Source: CAWAHD01 sp963781785
Lineage (GTDB): Bacteria > Planctomycetota > Planctomycetia > Isosphaerales > Isosphaeraceae
DNA: 64,000 bases
NCBI GenBank assembly: GCA_963781785.1
Contig: CAWAHD010000002.1
Span: 2,790,001-2,854,000 of the forward strand
Direction: 5' to 3'
Within the stretch, counting starts at the first letter, position 1. Each line of letters begins with the position of its first letter. Made by a program: the position numbers and the translations under genes. Under the pieces are notes generated by a model that ran no database searches, was not told the DNA's origin, and saw only the letters and a list, made by a program, of their open reading frames with translations. Shown in pieces: positions 42,478 to 51,207 of this stretch.

Positions 42478-44019
42478 TCAAAATGCCGGAGTAATTCGTC
42501 TCCTCGTGACGTGAAGGAGACCGAGCTGTTCGAGGACGGGTTGCGCCGCGATCCGCTCGATCTCGGCTTGGGGGTAATGCGAGAGCGCGGCTGCTGGGTC
42601 GATCATGCGCTGTTCCAGGACAGTCGCGATCTCGCTCCTTAAATGTTGCCACATGTTTTTGCGTCTGTCCAGTGACAAAACGGCGCGCACCGCCCAGGTT
42701 TCTTCCGGAGTCAGTCCCGTCGGTCCCCATGGCCGACTCAGTCGGTTGGCGCGAAGACGCGCGGTCAGGAGATCGTCGCTCGTCCAGAAGTCGCGGCGAT
42801 CCGCTTGATCGGCAACGTGCGCGGTCAACTCCTTGAGCGTGCGGTTGGCACGCTCACAGCCGCCATTGTACTGGGCACAGTACGGCGGCGAGTACAAAGT
42901 GAAAACCTCCCGGCCGAGCAAGAAGCGCTTCGTCAGGTGGGCGCGGAACGCCGGACCGTTGTCACATTTCATGACCAGCGGCGCACCGTGCTCCTCAAAC
43001 AAATCGGCCAGTGCTTCCACCACGGTCGCCGCGTCCTCACGCGCCACCGCCAGCCAGAGCAACTGCTGTCGACTCGCCAGGTCGCGCACGTTCAGGATCG
43101 CAGGCAAGACGCCGTCGATCAGGTAGAGGGGATGAGTGAAATCCATCGCCCACGCGCTGCCTCCGCAGAGCCACTCCAGCCGACACCGTTCCTCGACATG
43201 CTCTTGGAGCCACTCGGCACGATATTCCGCTTTGAGCTCAGCCAGTTCGGCGCACGCGACATCGGGATACTCGGCCTGGAGACTCGATAGGCTGATGCTC
43301 GGGCCGTGCAGTTCCAAAAAGCCGGTGACCTCGGCTTGGCGCTCGACCGGGGCGATCTGCGGCGGCCGCCCCCGCGGACGCGGCGCCAGCCGATCTGCGC
43401 CCCAACCTCGATCCCAATTCCACATGGTGCGCGGTGAGAGACCAAGAGCACCGGCCGTCTCCTCCGTCGACCAGCCGTGGCCACGCGCGTAACGGCGAAA
43501 CGCAACCGACCGTTTTCGCAGATCGCGCTCGCTCCATCGGCGCTTGGATTGGCGATCCCAACCGCGGCGCGGTACCTCACGGTTGTCGGGCGTTGGCACA
43601 CGTTCGGCCTGACCGGCGCGATCGTCCAGTGGCAGCGAGTCTCGGCGACATCCCTCGACCGCCGCCTGACCGGCCCGCGCCTCACCACGCGCACACGGCG
43701 GCGTGCCGGCTGAATGGCCAAGGGGGTCTCCCGCGGTGGTCATCGTCCAGCCCGGCATGGCGGTCGCGATCGACAAGAGCGCGGCACCATCGTTGCCGAC
43801 CCACGCGCTCGCGATGCTGCGGTCGTGACGACGTGCCGGATCGCTGGTCTCGTCGACCACGACCGCCGCAGTTTGGCTCTCAAGTTCGAACTCGAAGTCG
43901 GTGTCGTCCCGAGCGTCTCCGGCTACGGCGTCCCGGAACAGATCGGAATTCGTGGAGGCTTTCCTGGCCTCATGGTCTCGGTGAGGGGCGCTGCTTGCAT
44001 CTTCTACTGGATCCCTCAC
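42478..44019 (-). CDS. Element copy B: OrfB, rve/DDE transposase
   Basis: 513 residues, same domain order as in copy A: disordered leader, HTH (ETAGALGLSPRTMWNWDRGW), DDE core (MDFTHPLYLI; KCDNGPAFRA; NGGCERANRTLKEL). It differs from copy A in ten or so residues, for example TMWNW for TMWHW, CAQYN for CAPYN and LRANR for LARNR. All catalytic residues kept. The GTG at 44019 overlaps the OrfA stop; the A7 slip at 44028-44034 would fuse the two. Confidence 0.88.
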   Translation of the reverse strand: MRDPVEDASSAPHRDHEARKASTNSDLFRDAVAGDARDDTDFEFELESQTAAVVVDETSDPARRHDRSIASAWVGNDGAALLSIATAMPGWTMTTAGDPLGHSAGTPPCARGEARAGQAAVEGCRRDSLPLDDRAGQAERVPTPDNREVPRRGWDRQSKRRWSERDLRKRSVAFRRYARGHGWSTEETAGALGLSPRTMWNWDRGWGADRLAPRPRGRPPQIAPVERQAEVTGFLELHGPSISLSSLQAEYPDVACAELAELKAEYRAEWLQEHVEERCRLEWLCGGSAWAMDFTHPLYLIDGVLPAILNVRDLASRQQLLWLAVAREDAATVVEALADLFEEHGAPLVMKCDNGPAFRAHLTKRFLLGREVFTLYSPPYCAQYNGGCERANRTLKELTAHVADQADRRDFWTSDDLLTARLRANRLSRPWGPTGLTPEETWAVRAVLSLDRRKNMWQHLRSEIATVLEQRMIDPAAALSHYPQAEIERIAAQPVLEQLGLLHVTRRRITPAF

Positions 44020-44519
44020 CGACTCGCTTTTTTTGCGGCTTGCTTGAGCTGCGGCTTGGGCCGAGACAGACCTTGGCGCGCCAGCTCCGCCCGTAACTGG
44101 GCCCCTCTCAGCTCCAGCTCCAACCGCTCAACTTTTTGTTCCAGATTCGCGATCTGTTGTTGCTCGGGCGTTTTCTCCGCCGAGGGACGCCGGCCGGGTG
44201 ATCCCGGTTCCAGGGTTTTCACCCAGCGCTCCAGGCTCTCGTGCTTGAGATCGAAGAACCAAGACTCCTCGATTCCCAGATCGGCGCACGCGTCGGCGAC
44301 GTTGATCTCCCCCGCGAGATTGGCCAGGATCACCCGCAGCCGGGCCTTGGCTACGGGTGATCCTGCCAGACGGTCGACTTGGTCAGCGATGCTCAATGGC
44401 TTTCGGCCGGCCGGCATGGATAGACCCTCCGTGATCGCCCTGCCCTTCGGAGCGGATCGTCTCCAACGCCGCTGGTCGATTCCCATCGCCAGCGGGCCCC
44501 GCCGCAGGGGGTTTCCCAA
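44016..44519 (-). CDS. Element copy B: OrfA
   Basis: Identical protein to the copy A OrfA: HTH (INVADACADLGIEESWFF), coiled coil (IANLEQKVERLELELRG), end QAAKKASR with the A7 run. Start uncertain (ATG at 44486 or 44417 more likely than TTG at 44519). Confidence 0.75.
   Translation of the reverse strand: MGNPLRRGPLAMGIDQRRWRRSAPKGRAITEGLSMPAGRKPLSIADQVDRLAGSPVAKARLRVILANLAGEINVADACADLGIEESWFFDLKHESLERWVKTLEPGSPGRRPSAEKTPEQQQIANLEQKVERLELELRGAQLRAELARQGLSRPKPQLKQAAKKASR
44028..44034 (-). promoter_or_regulatory. Putative programmed -1 frameshift heptamer (A7), copy B
   Basis: Seven T on the plus strand, same context as 12774-12780 (GCA AAA AAA GCG in OrfA frame). Conserved in the copy although surrounding OrfB bases have changed. 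Confidence 0.6.
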
Positions 44520-45081
44520 CGGGTCCTTGTACCGCAGCCGGCCCTTCCTTGCCAGGTGAATCCGCGGTTTGCAGCAACCGCGCGGCGCGGAGTGCTCGCA
44601 CGCACGGTTTCCGCCGCCGCCGTTTGGTTCCGCTGGACGCTTCCTGCGTTTTGCTGGCCGCCGGCGCCAGCCCCAACGCGCGTTGAGTGGTTCGGGCTAG
44701 CGCCTGATGGCGAGCTAGCTCACGCCGACTGACAGACAGCTCGCGCTCCAGGCGAGCCAGCCGCCGGTCGGTCGAGACGGTGCGCCCAACCGGACGGGGC
44801 TCACACGCCCAGATCAGCCCTCGAATGGCTCGCTGCTCCAGGAGATAGTAGCGCGGCAACCGGATTCCCAGCGCCGTCGCGGCACCAGCGGGAGTCCGCA
44901 CTCCGGCCAGCACTTCGAGGACCAGAGCCGCGGCGCGTCTGGCTTCAGGGCCGATGTGCGGGGCTTGGGGACAATCCGCCGTCAGTTGCCGCCGGTAGGT
45001 TCCGCGCGATCGCTGCGCCGCGGCTTCCTTTTGTCGAGGCGCCCGGCCGTGCGGCCGGGCCGAGGCAGGGTTCGCCGTCAT
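44383..45081 (-). CDS. Element copy B: 232-residue accessory protein
   Basis: Same as the copy A protein except one residue seen (CPQAP for CPEAP). ATG at 45081 overlaps the previous stop (ATGA) and follows AAGGAGG. HTH-like segment, coiled coil and basic tail as in copy A. Role unknown. Confidence 0.6.
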   Translation of the reverse strand: MTANPASARPHGRAPRQKEAAAQRSRGTYRRQLTADCPQAPHIGPEARRAAALVLEVLAGVRTPAGAATALGIRLPRYYLLEQRAIRGLIWACEPRPVGRTVSTDRRLARLERELSVSRRELARHQALARTTQRALGLAPAASKTQEASSGTKRRRRKPCVRALRAARLLQTADSPGKEGPAAVQGPVGKPPAAGPAGDGNRPAALETIRSEGQGDHGGSIHAGRPKAIEHR

Positions 45082-45473
45082 GGCTTGCCTCCTTCCTCGT
45101 TCGCTGTCTCGTCCGGCGTCGCCGGCGGGGACCCTTGCGGCGGCAGCTCATCGTGCGTCTGTGCCGGCACATCGCCAAGCGGTCCGGCGGCCGGAGAGCC
45201 ATCTGGGCAGATGGCCTTGGGCATCGCGGCTGAGTCCGCGAAAGCGGCTGGCGGCACCAGATCCACTTCTTGCCGAACGCCCCCTTCGCGCGTCAGGAAC
45301 ACGCGCTCGCCTTCGGCATGCAGGCTGAAATTCTTGCCGCCCAGTTGGCCTGTCACGTAGAACGGGGGCTTGGGCAAGCCGTTGCGAGCCAGCTCCAGTG
45401 CGTTGGCGGCGACCCGATCTTTGAGGGCCAGCAGGACCTCGGGAGCCGCCCCGAAAAACCGGTCCGCCGGCAC
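45078..45473 (-). CDS. Element copy B: C-terminal part of the first rve transposase (after frameshift)
   Basis: 131 residues, VPADRFFGAAPEVLLALKDR onward, identical to copy A. Joined in other frames to the transposase core at 45508; the break around 45526-45536 has the same bases as in copy A. Confidence 0.75.
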   Translation of the reverse strand: MPADRFFGAAPEVLLALKDRVAANALELARNGLPKPPFYVTGQLGGKNFSLHAEGERVFLTREGGVRQEVDLVPPAAFADSAAMPKAICPDGSPAAGPLGDVPAQTHDELPPQGSPPATPDETANEEGGKP

Positions 45474-45507
45474 CAGGCCGTCGATCCCGCTGTGGGTGCG
45501 CTGGAAG

Positions 45508-46818
45508 TTATACCAGTCGATGAAGTGGCCGATCCGCGCGGGCGTCGGCCAGATCGAGGAACACAGCCGTCTCCACGCACTCGCGCCAGAGCGTTCCCCA
45601 GAACCGCTCGATCTTGCCCAAGGTCTGAGGATGGCGCGGCGCGGCCACGATCTGGCGGATGCCGCGCCCTTTGAGCTCCTTCTGGAAAGCGCTCTCGCCC
45701 CGCCAGGTCACGTACTGAGCGCCATTGTCGGTGAGGATTTCCTCGGGGACTCCGTAGGCCGCGATGCCCGCACGGAGAACCTCCAGCACCAGGGCCGTCG
45801 ACTGGCTGGCGTGCAGACCGAAGCTGACGATGAACCGACTGTGGTCGTCGAGGAAGGCAACCAGGTAGACCCGCCGGTTCTGCCGCTTGAGCACGAAGGT
45901 GAACAGGTCGGTTTGCCAGAGCTGGCTGGGCCTGGCCCGCTCGAAGAAGCGGACCTTGTCGGGATGAGGTCGTGTGGGGGTTTCCTGCAACTGGTAGCCC
46001 GCCTCATGAAGCACACGGGCGACCGCTGGCGGGCTGGCCGGCAGTGCCGGGCCGCGCACCAGCATCTGGCTGATTCGCTCGCATCCCCAGTCGGGATGCG
46101 CCTGCTTGAGCAAGAGGATGGTGCGTTTGGTCAGGTCGGGCAAGCGGCTTCCTTCGCGGGCGCCTCGAGGCTGTTCGAGCAAGCCGGCCGGTCCCTGGTG
46201 GGTGAACCGCTGTTTCCAGGCATAGAGCGTATGCTTGGAGACGCCCACCAATGTTGCGAAATCCTTGGCGGGCAAGCCGCTGCGCTGCCAGCAGTCGAGG
46301 ATCATGAGTCGCTGCTGGGGATTGTACGCCGCCGGCTTCACCTCCTCGGGTCGAGCCAGCCGCCGGCCGCGTTGCGTGCGTCTTTTGCCGGTCGGCAGCC
46401 CGAGCCCTTGCCGCCTGAGCTCAGCGACCGGGTCGAACTGGGCCGGCGGGCTGTCGAATTCGTTGGTCGGAACCCCGGAGGGCTCGTCCGCCTCCACACC
46501 GAGGTCGTCCCGGGCAGGCGACTGCGGGGCGTCTCCAAACTCCGGAGCGGTCTCATCCCCACGATCGGGCAGGCCCGGCGGCTCGGGTGTACGTTCATCG
46601 GGATGGACCGTCTCGGCAATCGAGGCGTCCGCATTCTCCGATTTCGTGTCGATTGCTTCCGGAAATGTGATGAGGTCAATCTGGGAATCGACCGCGTCCG
46701 GTTCACCTTCCGCCGCCGGATCATTCTTTAAATCGGATGTCGGCCGGACCAATTCTTCAGGCGGCCGTTCGCCAGGCGCGCCTCGACCACTCCACCACCG
46801 ATTCCACTCGTTCCACAT
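45508..46818 (-). CDS. Element copy B: first rve/DDE transposase (frameshifted near the C-terminus)
   Basis: ATG at 46818 with GAGGAG upstream. HTH (DFATLVGVSKHTLYAWKQRF) and DDE core (LWQTDLFTF; EILTDNGAQYVTW; QTLGKIERFWGTLW) as in copy A; only one residue change was noticed in the core part (LLEQPRG for LLERPRG). Ends with the same out-of-frame DRPLHRLV. Confidence 0.88.
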   Translation of the reverse strand: MWNEWNRWWSGRGAPGERPPEELVRPTSDLKNDPAAEGEPDAVDSQIDLITFPEAIDTKSENADASIAETVHPDERTPEPPGLPDRGDETAPEFGDAPQSPARDDLGVEADEPSGVPTNEFDSPPAQFDPVAELRRQGLGLPTGKRRTQRGRRLARPEEVKPAAYNPQQRLMILDCWQRSGLPAKDFATLVGVSKHTLYAWKQRFTHQGPAGLLEQPRGAREGSRLPDLTKRTILLLKQAHPDWGCERISQMLVRGPALPASPPAVARVLHEAGYQLQETPTRPHPDKVRFFERARPSQLWQTDLFTFVLKRQNRRVYLVAFLDDHSRFIVSFGLHASQSTALVLEVLRAGIAAYGVPEEILTDNGAQYVTWRGESAFQKELKGRGIRQIVAAPRHPQTLGKIERFWGTLWRECVETAVFLDLADARADRPLHRLV

Positions 46819-46919
46819 TTGCTCCTCGCCTCTGCGGCATTGCCGCGGCTGGGAGGAGACGTCGATTGCTCCGGTCAATTTTCCCAATTACGCAGCAAGC
46901 ATTTTGGTTGGGAGGACAG

Positions 46920-47220
46920 TCCCGATGTGAAAGCATCGTGTCGCTACGGTCACAATCGGCTGCCCTTGATAGGTGCGACCAGCAGAAGAATGTTGCGCGG
47001 CCCCGATCGGTCGGTTACACGTGCGCACGCACGTCGATCGATCGCCGTCTGCGAGGCGGCATCGAGCTCGCCAAGGGAAACGAGTTTGCATCAGCTCGCC
47101 CTATGATCGTGCTCGCTCTCAGTGGTCTTGCAAAGAAACCGGAGGCGAAGTACAGGTCCGGTGTTTAGGTCCGAGCACGAGCGATCGGGCGCATGCGTTG
47201 ACCCAGAGAGGACCGCGCGG
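46920..47220. other. Intergenic stretch after element copy B
   Basis: No supported gene on either strand and no part of the TPR gene that flanks copy A. Confidence 0.5.
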
Positions 47221-47577
47221 ATGCCGGGTTACCGAGTTATGCTTCGCGAAGCGCGCACTGTCAGGGGGATGATGCTGCTGGCAGCCGTCGCGTGTTTGCT
47301 GGCATGCGGCGCAAAGCTGCTGGTCCGACGGATCACGTTCTTGAAGATTGCGGAGGCACATGCATCGCGAGTGCTCGACTACGGCGAGAACCGCGAGATC
47401 GGTTGCTGGAAGGACGAGTTTCTCGACGAACGTAACCTTCCCCGCAGTCGTTTAAGCCAGGATTTCGCACTAAGGCTGGACGCCCTTCGTGATTACTATG
47501 CGAAACTGGAGCGGAAGTATCGCTCGGCAGCCGCTCGTCCATGGCTCGTGCTTGAGCGAGACCCCCTGGCCCCTTGA
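47221..47577 (+). CDS. Small planctomycete membrane-anchored protein
   Basis: 118 residues from the ATG at 47221. One membrane helix (GMMLLAAVACLLACGAKLLV) is followed by a helical region and the ending DYYAKLERKYRSAAARPWLV, then LERDPLAP. I recall many Isosphaera-type proteins with an R/KYRRAARYPWLPV..DPP-like end, so this is a lineage-specific family of unknown role. Stands alone. Confidence 0.6.
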   Translation: MPGYRVMLREARTVRGMMLLAAVACLLACGAKLLVRRITFLKIAEAHASRVLDYGENREIGCWKDEFLDERNLPRSRLSQDFALRLDALRDYYAKLERKYRSAAARPWLVLERDPLAP

Positions 47578-47923
47578 GATGGACGAGCCACTTGAGCTTG
47601 TACTTCACTTTAAACGTTCTGAAGTGAGGCATCCGATGGGACCTGCGGATGCGGCCGAAGCAGGTTCGGATGGGTTTCTAGCTCCGGCCCCGCCAGCTCC
47701 CTCCTGGCTATCTTTCCCTTCGAAAGCCAAGACAGGGAACAGAGCGCACCGACTGGCGCCCGACGCGCCCACGGAGGGTCGGTGACGATCCGGCACCACC
47801 GGCCGGGCTGGCTTGGAGCCCTTCACCCATCCCAGCGGCGCACATCAGACTCTCGCACCAGCACCCGACCGATCGCGCCCAGGAATTGCGGATGGCCCTG
47901 ATCGCCCGCGTTCCAAGGGAGTT
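47578..47923. other. Intergenic stretch without a supported gene
   Basis: Convergent region between the small anchored protein and the HEPN gene. Nothing but short shadow ORFs seen. Confidence 0.5.
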
Positions 47924-48436
47924 TCAGCGATTCGCCAACTCCTTCCACGCCCACAGGCAGGCCAGGAAGAAACGTTTCTCGTTAGAGGATGCCAGTTGCC
48001 CGAAGGCCTGGATTCGCCGCTCAACCTCGTTGATCAAGGACAGCACATCCGATCGCTTGAATCGTTCCGTCAGGTCGTAGTCCGCGAGGTGGCGCCATTC
48101 CTGAAGATCGACAAATGTCTCGGCCAGTTCCCGGATTTCCGCGGGGATCGCGAAGCCCCCTGGCAGCCCCTTCGCGACGCCTTTCCTGAGTGTCCCACCG
48201 CCGAAAGACTTGCACGCATCCTTCATGACGGTGTGGGCGAAGGCCCGCCCCAGCACGTGACGGTACGGCGCCTGGTTATGCTGCGCCCCGACCTGGACTC
48301 GGCAGGCCTCGTCGACCAGCATATGGAAAAGCGCGTAATAGGCCGACGAGATCGCACGACGTAGGCTGGCCTGCTTCGGCTTCTTGGCATCGAGCTTTGC
48401 CAGCCGCACGGCCTGCTCCAGGAGATCCTCGTGCAC
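47924..48436 (-). CDS. HEPN-domain protein (UPF0332-like)
   Basis: 170 residues, ATG at 48436. The N-terminal region KKPKQASLRRAISSAYYALF followed by HMLVDEA is the typical HEPN helix with R..YYALFH; a second part (RSDVLSLINEVERRIQAF) forms further helices. HEPN proteins are frequently RNases in toxin-antitoxin and defence systems; a strict R-x4-6-H motif is not certain here. The start lies 3 bases after the stop of the 48440-48751 gene, so the pair is translationally coupled. Confidence 0.75.
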   Translation of the reverse strand: MHEDLLEQAVRLAKLDAKKPKQASLRRAISSAYYALFHMLVDEACRVQVGAQHNQAPYRHVLGRAFAHTVMKDACKSFGGGTLRKGVAKGLPGGFAIPAEIRELAETFVDLQEWRHLADYDLTERFKRSDVLSLINEVERRIQAFGQLASSNEKRFFLACLWAWKELANR

Positions 48437-48439
48437 GGT

Positions 48440-48751
48440 TCACTCCTCGTCGTCGTCCTCTTCGAGTTCGCTCGGCTTCGCGATCTGCATGTAAGGCCAG
48501 AGCTCGACGCCCAATTCGCGAATCCGGCGGCGAACGGCGCTCTTCAGGTCGGTGATTTCCTGGCCACTTACATTCTCGACGTCCACATCCTCGTCGATCA
48601 CAATCGTCACCCGCAGCGCATCCTCCCCTTCCGAGTCGACGTAGTCCTCAACGCGGACGTCGACGACCTTGGGATTCCGCGGCAGTTGCGATTTCAACTT
48701 GCCGAGCTTCAATGCGTCCCGGATCTTCTGGATCATCTGATCGACAGCCAT
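48440..48751 (-). CDS. Small acidic protein coupled to the HEPN gene
   Basis: 103 residues from the ATG at 48751 (AGGAGGAGA just upstream). DVRVEDYVDSEGEDALRVTI, VIDEDVDVENVSGQEITDLK, SAVRRRIRELGVELWPYM and an acidic tail EEDDDEE. The alternating strand-helix pattern suggests a small ferredoxin-like fold, but it lacks the G-S..D-x-D motif of the MNT antitoxins that normally partner HEPN proteins. Candidate antitoxin of a new pair; unproven. Confidence 0.65.
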   Translation of the reverse strand: MAVDQMIQKIRDALKLGKLKSQLPRNPKVVDVRVEDYVDSEGEDALRVTIVIDEDVDVENVSGQEITDLKSAVRRRIRELGVELWPYMQIAKPSELEEDDDEE

Positions 48752-49075
48752 GGTGTCTCCTCCTCGGCAAGCCGCGCTGCTGGGAACGCGACCAGGTTTC
48801 CCTACGGCCATCGTACCAGATTCCCGTCCCCGCCTGCTCGTTGAGCGTCGCCGGGGGGAGGCGGTCGCTCTGTCCGCAAGTTCTTGGCGGTTGCGGCCTC
48901 GCGATCGGGCTCCGAGCGACAATCCCCCAGAGTCCGGCTGTTTTTCGAGGAGTTTACATCGCAAGGACGTTTTTTCTTCGATTTTTCGACCACCGCGCGA
49001 ACGTGGAGGGTATTTATTGCATAGTAAACACCGTGGACCGACTCGCTCGCCTCTTAACCATGGGGACAACCTTCG
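48752..49075. other. Intergenic stretch before the IS transposase
   Basis: Contains an AT-richer stretch (48985-49030) that may hold the promoter or left end of the downstream insertion sequence. No terminal inverted repeat could be matched to the right flank by eye. Confidence 0.45.
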
Positions 49076-50461
49076 ATGATGATCATCTACGCCGCCAAAC
49101 CCCTGTTTGCCTGGGACTGCCTGGAAGATAGTCCATCGCTTCAAACCATCAGGGACCTTCTCGCGTCGCTCCCCGATGGCAAGTTGCTCAACTCGCTCCG
49201 CTTTGCTCGGGGCAAGGGCCGCGATGATTACCCGGTGTCCGTGCTTTGGGGGGTGGTCGTCTTGCGAGTCGCGCTGCGGCACATAACGACCGAGGCCGTG
49301 CTCGGGGAACTTCGCCGCAACGAGGGCCTACGCCGGCTCATCGGCATCGAGTCGGAAGCCGGTGTGCCCAAACCATGGAATATCTCGCGGTTCGAAGACG
49401 TGCTCGGCCAGGAGCCACATCGCACCCTGCTGAACGAGGTCTTCAACGCACTGATCGAGCGTCTGAGCAATGCGGTCGTCGATCTGGGTCAGCACACCGC
49501 CGGTGACGCCACGGCTCTATCGGCGCGGCGCAAACCCGAAAAGGGTGCGCAGGAGGATGTCAACGATGGACTGCCGCTAGCCAGCGGCGGACGCAAGGAA
49601 TACAAGGATGACGAAGGCAGGGTGACCAAGGTGGTCGAGTGGTTCGGCTTCAAGCTCCACTTGCTAGTGGACGTGACGAACGAGGTGGTGCTTTCCTACG
49701 AAATTACCGACACCAAGGCCGGCGACGGCGAGACGCTGCCGGTGTTGCTCAAGCAGGCCGAGGCGAACCTACCAGCAGGTCGGATCGAGGCCTTGGCCTA
49801 TGAGAAGGCCGCCGACAGCGAAGCTGTCCACGAGCTTCTCTCGGGCAAAGGGATCACACCGCTGATCCAGATGCGGGCACTTTGGCAGACCGAGCACGAG
49901 AAGATTCTGCCGGGGCGCGATGGCTCCTCGAACGTGGTGTACGACGAGGATGGGACAATATATTGTTATGATAAAGTGAGCGACCCACCCGTGCGCCACA
50001 AGATGGCCTATATCGGCCATGAGCCTGACCGCGGGACGTTGAAGTACCGTTGTCCGGCCAAACACGAAGGTTGGGAATGCCCGATGTCGAAAGTGTGCAA
50101 CGCGGGCAAGCCGTATGGAATGACGGTGCGTGTGCCGCGTGAAGTCGACCTGCGGCGGTTTCCGGCGCTGCCGCGTGCGACCAAGAAATTCGAGCGGATG
50201 TACAAGGGGCGGACGGCAGTGGAACGCGTCAATGCCCGGTTGAAGGTGTTCTGGGGCGTAGACGACGGCAACCTGGTGGGCTCGCGGCGGTTCGTGGCCC
50301 AAGTTGGGGTGGTGCTGGCGGTGCACGCCGCGTTCGCGACGCTTTTGGCTTCGGCACCGCGCCGTGAGGGAACTCTGGGCAAGATTCGGCTCAGCCCGAT
50401 CGCCGAGGCGCTGCGAGCAAAGGCGAAGCCGAGGGAGCCGGACCCGGCAATCGCGGTGTAA
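49076..50461 (+). CDS. IS1182/IS4-like DDE transposase
   Basis: 461 residues, ATG at 49076. An N-terminal DUF772-like domain (SLQTIRDLLASLPDGKLLNS; FARGKGRDDYPVSVLWGVVV) is followed by the DDE_Tnp_1 core: first Asp in TAGDATALSARRK, a second acidic region LAYEKAADSEAVHELL, and the late FERMYKGRTAVERVNARLKV with the catalytic Glu. A four-Cys segment (YRCPAKHEGWECPMSKVC) sits in between, as in IS1182 relatives. The ORF is intact. Terminal repeats not identified. Confidence 0.85.
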   Translation: MMIIYAAKPLFAWDCLEDSPSLQTIRDLLASLPDGKLLNSLRFARGKGRDDYPVSVLWGVVVLRVALRHITTEAVLGELRRNEGLRRLIGIESEAGVPKPWNISRFEDVLGQEPHRTLLNEVFNALIERLSNAVVDLGQHTAGDATALSARRKPEKGAQEDVNDGLPLASGGRKEYKDDEGRVTKVVEWFGFKLHLLVDVTNEVVLSYEITDTKAGDGETLPVLLKQAEANLPAGRIEALAYEKAADSEAVHELLSGKGITPLIQMRALWQTEHEKILPGRDGSSNVVYDEDGTIYCYDKVSDPPVRHKMAYIGHEPDRGTLKYRCPAKHEGWECPMSKVCNAGKPYGMTVRVPREVDLRRFPALPRATKKFERMYKGRTAVERVNARLKVFWGVDDGNLVGSRRFVAQVGVVLAVHAAFATLLASAPRREGTLGKIRLSPIAEALRAKAKPREPDPAIAV

Positions 50462-51207
50462 GTGGACCGAGTCGGCATCGCGGTGGTCGCGGCCCCGGTC
50501 GCTGTATGCGCCGACCGGACGAAAGAGAAGCGATCGTCGCAAAGTGACCACCAATTCCCGCTCCGAATGGGACGGAGCATCTGCGCCGGCGAGCCGCGGC
50601 ACGAATGAGTGCATGCAAATTCCAAAACGACATCGCAACCGCCTCTCAGCTGTCTTGCAAGACCCTCGATCGTGTCTCGGGTTGGATTCACTTCGCTCTA
50701 TCCTTTCTCGCTTATCCTCTCGCACAAGCCGTGGATCCGATAACCATCCGCTCGCCGCGCTGGCCGAAAACTCCGTCGATGTTCGGCAACGAGCCGCGCC
50801 GCATCGCTCCCCAGCTTCGTACGTGCGGCGTAAACGTTACATTCGGAAAAGCCCGCACATCGCGGCTGATCACCGTTTCGTTCCTGCGCCGTTCCGATCA
50901 TTCCGATCATTCAGGCGCCACGCCGTAAAATCACTTGCCGTGAATGCTTACATCATAAAATACGAGTTCCGATTATTCAGGCGCCACACGTAAGTCCAGG
51001 GACTGTAAGGCCGTGGCGCCGTGGCGCCGATTTCGGGGTGTGCGCTTGTTGCGCCCGCCCTGGGAGCCATTGAGGTGCCTCGTGCGCATCTCTGATTCAT
51101 CCGTAGGGCGGAAACGTGACATTCGCCAAAATGCTCTTCGCGCTCTTTCCGTCGCGCGCACCGTGGGGAGAGCACTCAAGACGGCATGCCGTCGCGCCGC
51201 GCCGGGC
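50462..51207. other. Intergenic stretch, 746 bases
   Basis: No supported gene. Two loosely similar segments occur (around 50820-50860 and 51105-51140, each with AAACGT.ACATTCG), perhaps a diverged repeat. The right end of the preceding insertion sequence probably lies here. Confidence 0.45.

Larger units (their letters stand above)
42442..46919 (-). mobile_element. 4,478-bp two-integrase transposable element, copy B
   Basis: Base-for-base the same length as copy A (11188-15665), same gene order, same A7 site, same frameshift in the first transposase. By eye about five differences fall in the 2.9 kb from 44013 to 46919, but roughly 35-40 in the 1.6 kb from 42442 to 44012, including some ten amino acid changes in OrfB. 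Both flanks are unrelated to those of copy A. No target-site duplication seen. Confidence 0.85.

Noticed and set aside
48960..50560. Terminal inverted repeats of the IS1182-like element
   Set aside because: GTGGACCGA occurs on both sides but in direct, not inverted, orientation; ends left undefined.
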